Shown in pieces: positions 7,740 to 16,421 of a stretch of DNA of 64,000 nucleotides. The DNA lies in assembly GCF_009746715.1 (NCBI RefSeq), contig NZ_VRKW01000017.1, forward strand, positions 1-64,000, in the 5' to 3' direction. Every line of letters begins with the position of its first letter. The stretch's first letter is position 1. This DNA is from Ketobacter sp. MCCC 1A13808. GTDB taxonomy: Bacteria; Pseudomonadota; Gammaproteobacteria; Pseudomonadales; Ketobacteraceae. Below the pieces are notes generated by a model that saw only the letters and a program-made list of their open reading frames with translations, was not told the origin of the DNA and searched no databases. The position numbers were made by a program, and so were the translations under genes.

Positions 7740-9278
7740 ATGAACGATAAAATCAATCAAGACAGCATCAACAAAGCGCTGTGGAACGCCTGCGACACCT
7801 TCCGTGGCACCATCAGCGCAGACACCTACAAAGACTTCATTCTGACTATGCTGTTTCTCAAGTACATTTCGGATGTATGGCAAGACCACTACGACGGCTA
7901 CAAAGCTGAATACGGCGACGAGCCGGAACTCATCGAAGAGATGATGAAAAACGAGCGCTTTGTACTGCCCAAAGCTGCCAATTTCTACGCCCTGTACGAA
8001 CCCCGTCACGAACCCGGTAACGGTGAGCGCATCGACCAGGCGCTGCACGCCATCGAAGAAGCCAACGGCACCAAACTCAAAGACGCCGGAAAAAGCGTGT
8101 TCCAGGACATCAGCTTCAACACCGACAAACTGGGTGAAGAAAAGCAAAAGAACACTATTCTGCGTCACCTGCTGGAAGACTTTGCCAAGCCAGAGCTAAA
8201 CCTTAAACCGAGCCGCGTCGGTACGCTGGATGTGATCGGTAACGCCTACGAATACCTGATCAAAAACTTCGCCGCCAGCGGTGGCCAGAAAGCCGGTGAA
8301 TTTTATACCCCACCAGAAGTCAGTGACCTGATCGCTGAACTGTTAGACCCGCAACCAGGTGACAGCATCTGCGATCCGGCTTGTGGTTCCGCCTCACTGT
8401 TAATGAAGTGTGGTAGCAAAGTTCGAAAAAATCACGACAGTAAAAACTACGCCCTGTATGGGCAAGAAGCCATTGGCTCCACCTGGTCGCTGGCCAAAAT
8501 GAACATGTTCCTGCACAGTGAAGACAACCATAAAATTGAATGGGGCGACACCATCCGCAACCCCAAGCTGCTCGATAAAAACGGCGACCTGATGCTGTTC
8601 GATATCGTGACCGCCAACCCGCCATTCAGTCTGGATAAATGGGGGCATGACGAAGCCGAACACGACAAGTTCAGCCGCTTCCGCCGCGGCATCCCCCCAA
8701 AAACCAAAGGCGACTACGCCTTTATTCTGCACATGATCGAAACCCTCAAACCTGCTTCTCAAGGTAAACCCGGGGGGCGCATGGGCGTGGTAGTGCCACA
8801 TGGCGTGCTATTCCGGGGTTCCAGCGAAGGCAAAATTCGCCAGCAACTGATTGACGAAAACCTGCTCGATGCCGTGATTGGCCTTCCAGAGAAGCTGTTT
8901 TACGGCACCGGCATTCCCGCAGCGATTCTTATTTTCAACAAGGATAAATCCGACGAGTCGGTAATGTTTATTGATGCGTCTCGTGAATTTAAAGCCGGTA
9001 AGAACCAGAACCTGCTGACTGAAGAGAATATCGCCAAAGTGGTTGAGACGTATCGTGCAGGCAATGACGTCGATAAATACGCCTACGTTGCCAGCCTCGA
9101 AGAGATCAAAGAGAACGATTACAACCTGAACATCCCGCGCTACGTCGATACCTTTGAAGAAGATGAAGAAATCGACTTGATGGCAGTACGTGCAGAGCGT
9201 GAGCAACTGAAAGCGCAATTGACCGAGCTGGAAACCGAGATGGCCAAGTATCTTGAGGAGCTTGGTTATGGTGCCTAA
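7740..9278 (+). CDS. hsdM: Type I restriction-modification methyltransferase subunit HsdM
   Basis: This 512-residue N6-adenine methylase subunit is of normal length. The N-terminal helical domain opens INQDSINKALWNACDTFRG. The catalytic domain shows a SAM-binding motif (DPACGSASLL near residue 210) and the catalytic NPPF (near residue 295). ATG 7740-7742 is preferred over the longer frame because AAAAGGAAG lies just upstream and the family begins there. The gene overlaps the start of hsdS by 11 bp. It forms the methylase with HsdS and the restriction complex with HsdR (12318-15647). Confidence 0.95.
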   Translation: MNDKINQDSINKALWNACDTFRGTISADTYKDFILTMLFLKYISDVWQDHYDGYKAEYGDEPELIEEMMKNERFVLPKAANFYALYEPRHEPGNGERIDQALHAIEEANGTKLKDAGKSVFQDISFNTDKLGEEKQKNTILRHLLEDFAKPELNLKPSRVGTLDVIGNAYEYLIKNFAASGGQKAGEFYTPPEVSDLIAELLDPQPGDSICDPACGSASLLMKCGSKVRKNHDSKNYALYGQEAIGSTWSLAKMNMFLHSEDNHKIEWGDTIRNPKLLDKNGDLMLFDIVTANPPFSLDKWGHDEAEHDKFSRFRRGIPPKTKGDYAFILHMIETLKPASQGKPGGRMGVVVPHGVLFRGSSEGKIRQQLIDENLLDAVIGLPEKLFYGTGIPAAILIFNKDKSDESVMFIDASREFKAGKNQNLLTEENIAKVVETYRAGNDVDKYAYVASLEEIKENDYNLNIPRYVDTFEEDEEIDLMAVRAEREQLKAQLTELETEMAKYLEELGYGA

Positions 9279-10500
9279 TGGGTGGAAATTAAGCACTATT
9301 GAAGAAATAGCCAACGTTTCTTCTGGTGGGACTCCTAGTAGGAAAAATGACACATATTGGAATGGCAATATACCTTGGGTAACAACTGCTGAGGTTCAAT
9401 TTAAGGTTATAAAAGATACTTCTGAAAAGATAACCGAAGAGGGTCTTGCAAACTCGTCTGCTAAGCTATTTCCGGTGGATACGATCCTTATGGCCATGTA
9501 CGGACAAGGAAAAACGAGAGGGCAAGTTGCCAAGTTAGGCATTGAGGCTTCGACCAATCAGGCGTGTGCAGCGATAGTGTTGCACCCTGATTATGAAGTT
9601 GATTACTACTATCAATTTCTCGTTAGTCAATATGAAAATATTCGAGAAATGGCAAATAGTGGAGGCCAAGAAAACTTGAGTGGTGGAATCGTAAAGTCCA
9701 TTCAAGTTCCTGTTCCGCCGCTCCCCGAACAAAAGAAAATCGCCCAAATCCTATCTGCTTGGGATAAGACCATTACCACCACCGAACAACTACTCGCCAA
9801 CAGCCAGCAGCAGAAAAAAGCTCTGATGCAACAACTGCTCACCGGCAAAAAACGCTTGCTGGATAAGAATGGGGTTAGGTTTAGTGGAGAGTGGCGCGAA
9901 GTTTCATTGTCAGACATCTGCCAAATTAACCCTAGGAAATCACCTGCACCCAAAGATGGGAAAGTATCCTTTATTGCAATGGAATCTGTATCGGAAGATG
10001 CAAAGCTACTTTCGTCCTCGGTTCGCGAGTATGACGATGTGAGTAAAGGCTTTACGTCGTTTGCCGATGGTGACGTGCTTGTGGCAAAAATCACACCCTG
10101 CTTTGAGAATGGCAAAGGAGCGTATATCGAGCAAATGCGAAACGGTATTGGATTTGGCAGTACCGAGTTTCATGTACTGAGATCAGGAGCTAAATCTGAC
10201 TCAAAATATCTTTATTACCTGACAAACATCTCAGAGTTTCGAGTTCGAGGCGAAGCAAATATGCAAGGTTCAGCAGGCCAAAAACGAGTTACAACAGATT
10301 ACCTGAAGTCATTGAAAGTAACAGTACCAGAAGAACTGTCTGAACAGAAAAAAATCGCTTCGATTCTATCCACCGCCGACCAAGAAATCACTGCCCTGAA
10401 GCAACAACTAGATACCTTAAAGCAAGAGAAAAAAGCCCTGATGCAGCAGTTGTTGACGGGTAAACGAAGAGTAAAAGTTGATGATAAGGAGGTTGCATAA
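9268..10500 (+). CDS. hsdS: Type I restriction-modification specificity subunit HsdS
   Basis: This 410-residue DNA-recognition subunit has two target-recognition domains, each followed by a conserved helix. The first half ends VPPLPEQKKIAQILSAWD and the second ends ELSEQKKIASILSTAD. Both helices run into KKALMQQLLTGK, an internal repeat typical of HsdS. ATG 9268-9270 is chosen because GAGGAG lies 7 bases upstream. The gene starts inside hsdM and its stop overlaps the next ATG as TAATG, so it belongs to one operon. The recognition sequence cannot be predicted by eye. Confidence 0.95.
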   Translation: MVPNGWKLSTIEEIANVSSGGTPSRKNDTYWNGNIPWVTTAEVQFKVIKDTSEKITEEGLANSSAKLFPVDTILMAMYGQGKTRGQVAKLGIEASTNQACAAIVLHPDYEVDYYYQFLVSQYENIREMANSGGQENLSGGIVKSIQVPVPPLPEQKKIAQILSAWDKTITTTEQLLANSQQQKKALMQQLLTGKKRLLDKNGVRFSGEWREVSLSDICQINPRKSPAPKDGKVSFIAMESVSEDAKLLSSSVREYDDVSKGFTSFADGDVLVAKITPCFENGKGAYIEQMRNGIGFGSTEFHVLRSGAKSDSKYLYYLTNISEFRVRGEANMQGSAGQKRVTTDYLKSLKVTVPEELSEQKKIASILSTADQEITALKQQLDTLKQEKKALMQQLLTGKRRVKVDDKEVA

Positions 10501-11795
10501 TGCTAACCCAGATACACATTCAAAACTTCAAGAGCTATCAAGATCAGGTTTTACACTTATCACCGCTGACGCTGATGATTGGGGCAAATGCTTCTGGTAA
10601 AAGTAATGCGCTGGAAGCTTTCCGCTTTTTAGCTTGGCTGGCACAAGGCCAGAAATTATCTGTATTGAAACACAGAGTTGATGATTCTGAGCAGATCCTT
10701 CGTGGCCAAGTGAGGGACTTAGGGCATTTGAGCGCAACCGCGTTTTCTTTGGGTTGCACAACGGATGGCGCCAACTGGAATCACTTTGAGGTTGAAGTGT
10801 CGTTACGTGACGATGAGTTACATATTTCGCAAGAAACCATCACCTCGCCAAAAGAAAATTTCCCTTTATATAAAATTGAACAAAAATCATCTGGCTTAGG
10901 CACTGATGTAAGAGTTGCTTATAACAACTTCGCACGAGGTGGGAAAAAACCCCAGGTAAGCTGCACAGACCAAATTGCTATTCTGAATCAACTTGCGTCT
11001 TCAGCTATGTTTGAGGCTGGCCATAAGAAAGCGCAGCAAGAAATTCCAAAAACTACCGAAAAGTTTCAAAACCTACTATCAAATACCCTATTTCTTGACC
11101 CTGTGCCTTCACTAATGCGTGGTGACAGCTACCCTGAAAAACGCTTACGTGGTGATTGTGCGAATCTTTCAGGCGTGCTTTTCACCTTGTGGAAAGACGA
11201 AGCACTGAAGCCCGTCATTATCGACTTCATTAAAAGCCTTCCTGAGCAGGACGTTAAGGATATCAACTTTTTTGAAGATCGCCGGGGCCAGGTTTCGTTG
11301 GAGTTGGTGGAAAGCTTTGGCAATAAAGACAGAAAGTGGTCAGTAGAGCTTCTATCCGACGGCACCCTAAGAGTTTTGGCTATTGCTGCAGCCTTGCTCT
11401 CCGCGCCTGAAGGATCAACGGTAGTGATTGAAGAAGTTGATAATGGTGTGCATCCTTCAAGGGCAAAACAGCTGCTAGCAACCATGAGGCAGCAAGCTGA
11501 TGCGAGAAATGTTCGTTTGCTTCTATCAACACACAATCCAGCCCTAATGGATGCCCTGCCAGATTCATCACTTGGAGATGTGGTGTTTTGCTACCGCAGC
11601 AAAACCACTGGTGACAGCCAGCTTATCAGGCTTTCCGATCTAAACGATTACCCTGGTTTAGTTTCTCAAGGTCCGCTAGGTGAATTAGTCACTAACGGCG
11701 TTGTAGATCGTTTTGTGAAGTCTCCGATGACGCCTCAGCAGAAGAAACAAAATGCCATGGATTGGTTGAGCCAAATGCAGGGAGATGATGAATGA
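10500..11795 (+). CDS. AAA/ABC-type ATPase (OLD/RloA-like) nested in the type I R-M locus
   Basis: The 431-residue protein opens IHIQNFKSYQD, typical of SMC/RecF-like AAA_21 ATPases. Walker A is GANASGKS (about residues 26-33), the ABC-signature-like stretch is LLSDGTLRVLAIA (near 285), Walker B is VVIEEVDNGVHP (near 308), and STHNPALMD (near 345) carries the switch His. No TOPRIM or nuclease domain follows, so it is not a complete OLD nuclease. The PIN-like gene at 11792 overlaps its stop as ATGA, so the two are translationally coupled and probably work together. ATPases called RloA occupy the same position in Campylobacter hsd loci, but their usual partner is RloB. Confidence 0.8.
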   Translation: MLTQIHIQNFKSYQDQVLHLSPLTLMIGANASGKSNALEAFRFLAWLAQGQKLSVLKHRVDDSEQILRGQVRDLGHLSATAFSLGCTTDGANWNHFEVEVSLRDDELHISQETITSPKENFPLYKIEQKSSGLGTDVRVAYNNFARGGKKPQVSCTDQIAILNQLASSAMFEAGHKKAQQEIPKTTEKFQNLLSNTLFLDPVPSLMRGDSYPEKRLRGDCANLSGVLFTLWKDEALKPVIIDFIKSLPEQDVKDINFFEDRRGQVSLELVESFGNKDRKWSVELLSDGTLRVLAIAAALLSAPEGSTVVIEEVDNGVHPSRAKQLLATMRQQADARNVRLLLSTHNPALMDALPDSSLGDVVFCYRSKTTGDSQLIRLSDLNDYPGLVSQGPLGELVTNGVVDRFVKSPMTPQQKKQNAMDWLSQMQGDDE

Positions 11796-12274
11796 GTTCG
11801 ATTTGCATCATAGATACGTCAGTTTTCCTGAATCTACTAAACGTTCCCGGCAAAAATCAGGATAAGGATACAGTTACTGCATCTTTCGTAGAGTATGCAG
11901 AACTTGGTGCGACCTTCATTTTACCCATGGCCACAATTATTGAGACTGGTAATCACATTGCCCAGAACGGTGACGGTGGAACAAGACGTAAAACTGCTCA
12001 GCGTTTTTGCAAAGCTGTAAAAGGTGCTTTTAGTGGTGATGCCCCCTATCAACCAAGTGAATTTCCAAATTCCGCTGAGGTGTTAACTTGGATAGATAAA
12101 TTTCCAGATCAAGCAGGAGCGAACAAGTCTCCACAAAAAACCGGTGAAGGTACTAGCTTTGGCGATTTAAGCATTATTGAAGAATTCAATAAATGCGTTA
12201 GTCGATTCTCAACGCGAGAGGTCTTTGTTTGGTCTTTAGACAGTGATTTAAGCAGCTACCACCAACAACGCTAA
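11792..12274 (+). CDS. PIN-like nuclease partner of the ATPase
   Basis: This 160-residue protein has a PIN-like arrangement of acidic residues: ICIIDTSVFL (Asp8) at the N-terminus, ATIIETGNHI (Glu near 52), SFGDLSIIEEF (Asp near 130), and VWSLDSDLSSYH near the end. PIN domains are metal-dependent RNases or nucleases, often used as toxins. It has no antitoxin-like neighbour but is coupled to an ATPase, suggesting ATPase-gated nuclease activity during infection. That function is inference; the residue pattern is what is seen. Confidence 0.65.
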   Translation: MSSICIIDTSVFLNLLNVPGKNQDKDTVTASFVEYAELGATFILPMATIIETGNHIAQNGDGGTRRKTAQRFCKAVKGAFSGDAPYQPSEFPNSAEVLTWIDKFPDQAGANKSPQKTGEGTSFGDLSIIEEFNKCVSRFSTREVFVWSLDSDLSSYHQQR

Positions 12275-12317
12275 TTAGGCTGCACCTCGGGTACCAGGGG
12301 TTGAAGAGAGATAACGA

Positions 12318-15300
12318 ATGACACAATACACACCCAAATTTCAGGAAGAATACAGTGCCAAGTTACCGGCGCTGACGTTGTTGACCAACCTCGGGTGGTC
12401 GTTTCTCTCTCCTGAGCATGCGTTAGCCGCCCGTGGTGGCAAGGCCGATGAAGTGGTTTTACGCCAAGTACTCCGCAGTGAGCTTCAAAAGCGCACTTTC
12501 ACCTTTGCCGGTAAGAGCTATCCGCTGTCTGAAAAAGCTATTGATAACTTGATTGCTGAGGTATGTAGCCCTGCACTTAACGAAGGCCTTTTAACGGCCA
12601 ATGAGCGCCTGTACAACCACTTGCTGTATGGCATCTCTGTCACTGAGTTTGTGGATGGTAAAAAGGCCAACCCGACGGTTGCGCTAATTGACTGGCAGAA
12701 CCCAGCTAATAACAGTTTTGTATTTACCGAAGAATTTACCGTTACCCGCTCTGGTGGCGTCGGCTCTTCATTTCAAGACAAGCGCAGACCCGATATTGTC
12801 TGCTTTGTAAACGGTATTCCCTTAGTGGTCATTGAGGCCAAGCGCCCGGATGGCAAGGCCCGATCTGGAAAAGGGGGAGGCCCCACCATTGACGAAGGCA
12901 TTTCGCAAAGCCTGCGTAACCAGCGCCATGATGAAATCCCGTTACTGTTCGCCTATAGCCAGATGCTGCTTTCCATAAACGGCAACGAAGGAAGATATGG
13001 CACCTGCGGTACGCCCGCAAAATTTTGGGCTGCCTGGCGTGAAGAAGACATCACCGATGCCGAGATGTACGCCATCAAAAACAAAACGCTCAAAGACGAA
13101 CAGCTGGCAGCTTTATTCAGCCACCGCCCGGCAAAAGACCTGGATTGGTACCAGAGCCTGACCGCTGCGGGGGAGCTTGCTGTGACTGGTCAGGATCAAT
13201 TACTGATCAGCCTGTTAAGCCCTGCTCGGCTGCTGGAGATGACCCTTTACTTCACCTTGTTCGATAAAAAGGCAGGCAAGATTGTCGCCCGTTATCAGCA
13301 GGTGTTTGGCATTAAACGGCTAATTGAACGCATCAATACCCGCAGCAGCATCGGTGGCCGTGAAGGTGGTGTGATTTGGCACACCACGGGTTCTGGTAAG
13401 TCATTTACTATGGTGTTTTTAAGTAAGGCGCTGATCCTCCACGAAAGCCTAAAACAATGCCGTATCGTGGTGGTCACCGACCGGGTAGATCTGGAAACAC
13501 AGCTCAGTAAAACCTTCGCCTCCGGCGGCGAGTTGGCCGGTAAAAAGGACAAAGAAGCGGCAATGGCCACTTCCGGTAAGAGACTGGCTGAACAGATTGG
13601 TAAAGGCACGGAGCGAATTATCTTCTCACTGATCCAGAAGTTTAATACCGCTACCAAAATGCCTGAGTGTATCAACACCAGCTCTGACATCATTGTGCTG
13701 ATTGACGAAGGCCATCGCAGCCAGGGTGGAGAAAACCATATCCGCATGAAGCAGGCGCTGCCCAATGCTGCCTTTGTCGCTTTCACCGGCACGCCATTGT
13801 TAAAAGATGATAAAACGACCAATAAATTTGGCCCCATTGTGCACGCATACACTATGCAGCGCGCCGTGGAAGACCAAACGGTGACGCCGTTGCTGTATGA
13901 AGAGCGCATCCCCGACCTGGATGTGAATGAGCGCGCCATCGACAGTTGGTTTGAGCGTATTACCGAAGGGCTTTCAGACGAGCAAAAGGCCGACCTGAAG
14001 CGCAAGTTTGCTAAAAAAGGCCAAGTATACGGTGCGGATGATCGCATTCGTTTGATTGCCCTGGATATTGCCAACCATTTCGTAAAGAACATCGACGAAG
14101 GCTTAAAAGGCCAATTAGCCTGCGACAGCAAAGCCTCTGCGATCAAGTACAAAAAGTACCTGGACGAAGCAGGCTTACTTGAATCTGCCGTAGTAATGAG
14201 CCCACCTGATAGCCGTGAAGGCAACACTGCTGTGGATGAAGCCACAACACCGGAAGTCACCCAGTGGTGGAAAGACAATGTTGGCAGCCAGGATGAGCAG
14301 GCATACACCAAACATCTGGTCGAACGCTTCGACCAAGACGATTCACTGAAGATACTGATCGTGGTCGATAAACTACTCACCGGCTTTGATGAACCGAAAA
14401 ACGCAGTGCTGTACATCGATAAGCCGCTGAAAGAGCACAACCTGATCCAGGCGATTGCACGGGTAAACCGACTGCATCCGAAGAAGAAATTTGGCTTGCT
14501 CATCGACTATCGCGGCATTCTGGCCGAACTGGATACCACCATTCAGAAATATCAGGATCTGGCCTCCCGAACTCAGGGCGGTTACGACATTAATGATATT
14601 GCTGGCCTCTACAGCCAGATGAGTACCGAGTACAAGCGCCTGCCACAGCTCTATAAGCAGTTGTGGGCCATATTCGATGGTGTGAAAAACAAGAACGACA
14701 TCGAGCAGTTGCGTCAGGTGTTGGTACCCAAGATTGAAGAGCAAAAGCCTTTAGCGCCGGGAGAGAGCGGCGAGCTGGTTGACGTGCATCTAAAGGTGCG
14801 TGAAGACTTCTACGAAGCCCTAACGGCCTTCGCCAGCTGCCTGAAGGTAGCGCTGCAATCCGCCACTTTCTTTGAAGATAAGAGCTTTAGCGACCAGGAT
14901 CGCCGCCACTACAAAGAAACCGTGAAGCAATTCTCCAGCCTGCGCCAACTGGTGCAACAAGATGCCGGTGAGAGGATTGACTACGACGAATACGCAGAAC
15001 AAGTTAAAAAGCTGCTAGACAAGCATGTGGTGGGTGTCGAGGTTAAAGAACCCGGTGGTGTGTATGAAGTGGGCAAGATGGGGCAAAAGCAACAGCCGGA
15101 AGACTGGAGCGAAGAGAAGACTCGTAATGAAACTGACATTATCAAAACCCGCGTAACCCGCATGATTGAACAAGAGCTACGGGATGACCCTTACGCTCAG
15201 GAAGCGTTTTCCAAGCTGCTGCGCCAAGCCATTGAAGAGGCCGAAAAACTATTCGACCACCCACTGAAACAGTACATGCTGTTCCGTGAATTTGAAGAGC

Positions 15301-15647
15301 AAGTACTAGAGAGACGCTTGAACGACATACCTGATGCGTTTGCCGGTAATCGCCATGCCCAGGCCTACTTTGGTGTGTTCAAGAAAGTGCTGCCTGAAGC
15401 CTTAGCTGTGTTTGATCAGCAGGTTCAGGATAAGTGGGTCAAGGTTGCCTTTGAAATTGACCAGGCGGTAGAAACCTCTGTCGCGGAAAACTCCATCAAT
15501 CCACAGAACATCGAAGCCGACATTCGTAAAAAGTTACTGCCACGCATGTTCCAGGAATGCAAAGCCATTGGTGGCGGAATGGATCAGGCCAAGAAGATTG
15601 TTGAGATGATTGTTCAGATCACTCGGGTCGGGTTGAACGGTGCTTGA
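12318..15647 (+). CDS. hsdR: Type I restriction enzyme endonuclease/translocase subunit HsdR
   Basis: This 1109-residue motor and nuclease subunit is full length. The N-terminal PD-(D/E)XK nuclease shows RRPDIVCFVNG followed by VVIEAKRP (near residues 155-176). The SF2 translocase has HTTGSGKSFTM (Walker A, near 355), VLIDEGHRSQ (DEAH-type box, near 465) and FTGTPL (motif III). Motif VI lies around QAIARVNRL near residue 715. A C-terminal helical domain holds the complex together. AGAGAG precedes the ATG at 12318. With HsdM and HsdS it cuts unmodified DNA far from the recognition site. Confidence 0.95.
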   Translation: MTQYTPKFQEEYSAKLPALTLLTNLGWSFLSPEHALAARGGKADEVVLRQVLRSELQKRTFTFAGKSYPLSEKAIDNLIAEVCSPALNEGLLTANERLYNHLLYGISVTEFVDGKKANPTVALIDWQNPANNSFVFTEEFTVTRSGGVGSSFQDKRRPDIVCFVNGIPLVVIEAKRPDGKARSGKGGGPTIDEGISQSLRNQRHDEIPLLFAYSQMLLSINGNEGRYGTCGTPAKFWAAWREEDITDAEMYAIKNKTLKDEQLAALFSHRPAKDLDWYQSLTAAGELAVTGQDQLLISLLSPARLLEMTLYFTLFDKKAGKIVARYQQVFGIKRLIERINTRSSIGGREGGVIWHTTGSGKSFTMVFLSKALILHESLKQCRIVVVTDRVDLETQLSKTFASGGELAGKKDKEAAMATSGKRLAEQIGKGTERIIFSLIQKFNTATKMPECINTSSDIIVLIDEGHRSQGGENHIRMKQALPNAAFVAFTGTPLLKDDKTTNKFGPIVHAYTMQRAVEDQTVTPLLYEERIPDLDVNERAIDSWFERITEGLSDEQKADLKRKFAKKGQVYGADDRIRLIALDIANHFVKNIDEGLKGQLACDSKASAIKYKKYLDEAGLLESAVVMSPPDSREGNTAVDEATTPEVTQWWKDNVGSQDEQAYTKHLVERFDQDDSLKILIVVDKLLTGFDEPKNAVLYIDKPLKEHNLIQAIARVNRLHPKKKFGLLIDYRGILAELDTTIQKYQDLASRTQGGYDINDIAGLYSQMSTEYKRLPQLYKQLWAIFDGVKNKNDIEQLRQVLVPKIEEQKPLAPGESGELVDVHLKVREDFYEALTAFASCLKVALQSATFFEDKSFSDQDRRHYKETVKQFSSLRQLVQQDAGERIDYDEYAEQVKKLLDKHVVGVEVKEPGGVYEVGKMGQKQQPEDWSEEKTRNETDIIKTRVTRMIEQELRDDPYAQEAFSKLLRQAIEEAEKLFDHPLKQYMLFREFEEQVLERRLNDIPDAFAGNRHAQAYFGVFKKVLPEALAVFDQQVQDKWVKVAFEIDQAVETSVAENSINPQNIEADIRKKLLPRMFQECKAIGGGMDQAKKIVEMIVQITRVGLNGA

Positions 15648-15661
15648 ACGGGTATAACCAG

Positions 15662-16414
15662 ATGAATGTGCCGATTAAATCTCAAAGTCAGACCATGAGC
15701 TTTTGCTACGGCGACGAGCAGATTACGTTTGAGCGAGTCAAGCGCCCGCAAGCCACAGGCAAGGTATTAATCAAGGTTCATCCCGATTGTCGGGTAGTCG
15801 CATCGGCTCCTGTGGGGGCTGAGAGCGAAGCCGTGTTATCTGCTGTTAAAAAGCGTGGCCGTTGGATATACGAACAGCTTCGGGATTTCCGCAAACAGCT
15901 TGAATTCACCACCCCTCGGCAATACATCAGTGGTGAGAGCCATTACTACCTTGGGAAACAGTACCTGCTGAAAGTGATTGAAGCGCCTGATCAGGTTCAA
16001 GGCGTGAAACTGCTACGTGGCAAACTGGAGGTATCAGTACGAGCGAAGTCCACCGAAAAGGTGAAAGAGCCGTTAACAGATTGGTACAAATCGAGGGCCA
16101 AAGAAACCTTCGCCAAGCGCCTCGATGCGATGCTGGAACAAGCCCTTTGGGTAGAGGAGCGACCACCGCTGCGCATACTGACCATGCAAACTCAATGGGG
16201 CAGCTGCTCACCCAATGGCCGAATCACCCTGAACCCTCACCTGGTTAAAGCGCCTCGTGAGTGCATTGATTACGTGATTTTGCACGAGCTTTGCCACATA
16301 GCGGAGCATAACCACAGTGAGCGGTTTTATCGGCTAATGGGCCAGGTAATGCCAAAGTGGGTAAAGACGAAAGAACGGCTGGATGGGATGGCTTCAGTCT
16401 ATATTGAATGGTGA
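15662..16414 (+). CDS. YgjP/SprT-like zinc metallopeptidase (DUF45 family)
   Basis: About 250 residues from ATG 15662; a TTG at 15644 overlapping the hsdR stop is the alternative. The zinc motif HELCHIAEHNHSERFY (near residues 205-220) gives HExxH plus a third His, as in YgjP-like M48-related proteases. TQWGSCSPNGRITLN ahead of it is the other family signature. Such genes are often found beside type I hsdR, but their role in defence is not established. There is no signal peptide or membrane segment, so it is probably cytoplasmic. Confidence 0.85.
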   Translation: MNVPIKSQSQTMSFCYGDEQITFERVKRPQATGKVLIKVHPDCRVVASAPVGAESEAVLSAVKKRGRWIYEQLRDFRKQLEFTTPRQYISGESHYYLGKQYLLKVIEAPDQVQGVKLLRGKLEVSVRAKSTEKVKEPLTDWYKSRAKETFAKRLDAMLEQALWVEERPPLRILTMQTQWGSCSPNGRITLNPHLVKAPRECIDYVILHELCHIAEHNHSERFYRLMGQVMPKWVKTKERLDGMASVYIEW

Positions 16415-16421
16415 TCAGTGA

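Noticed and set aside
7686-8168. Long minus-strand frames opposite hsdM, hsdR and AAA genes
   Set aside because: They mirror the codon pattern of the opposite strand, have no ribosome-binding sites and show no known motifs.
10500-11795. OLD-family nuclease or PARIS AriA
   Set aside because: No TOPRIM domain follows the ATPase, and the partner looks like PIN rather than the DUF4435 TOPRIM of AriB.
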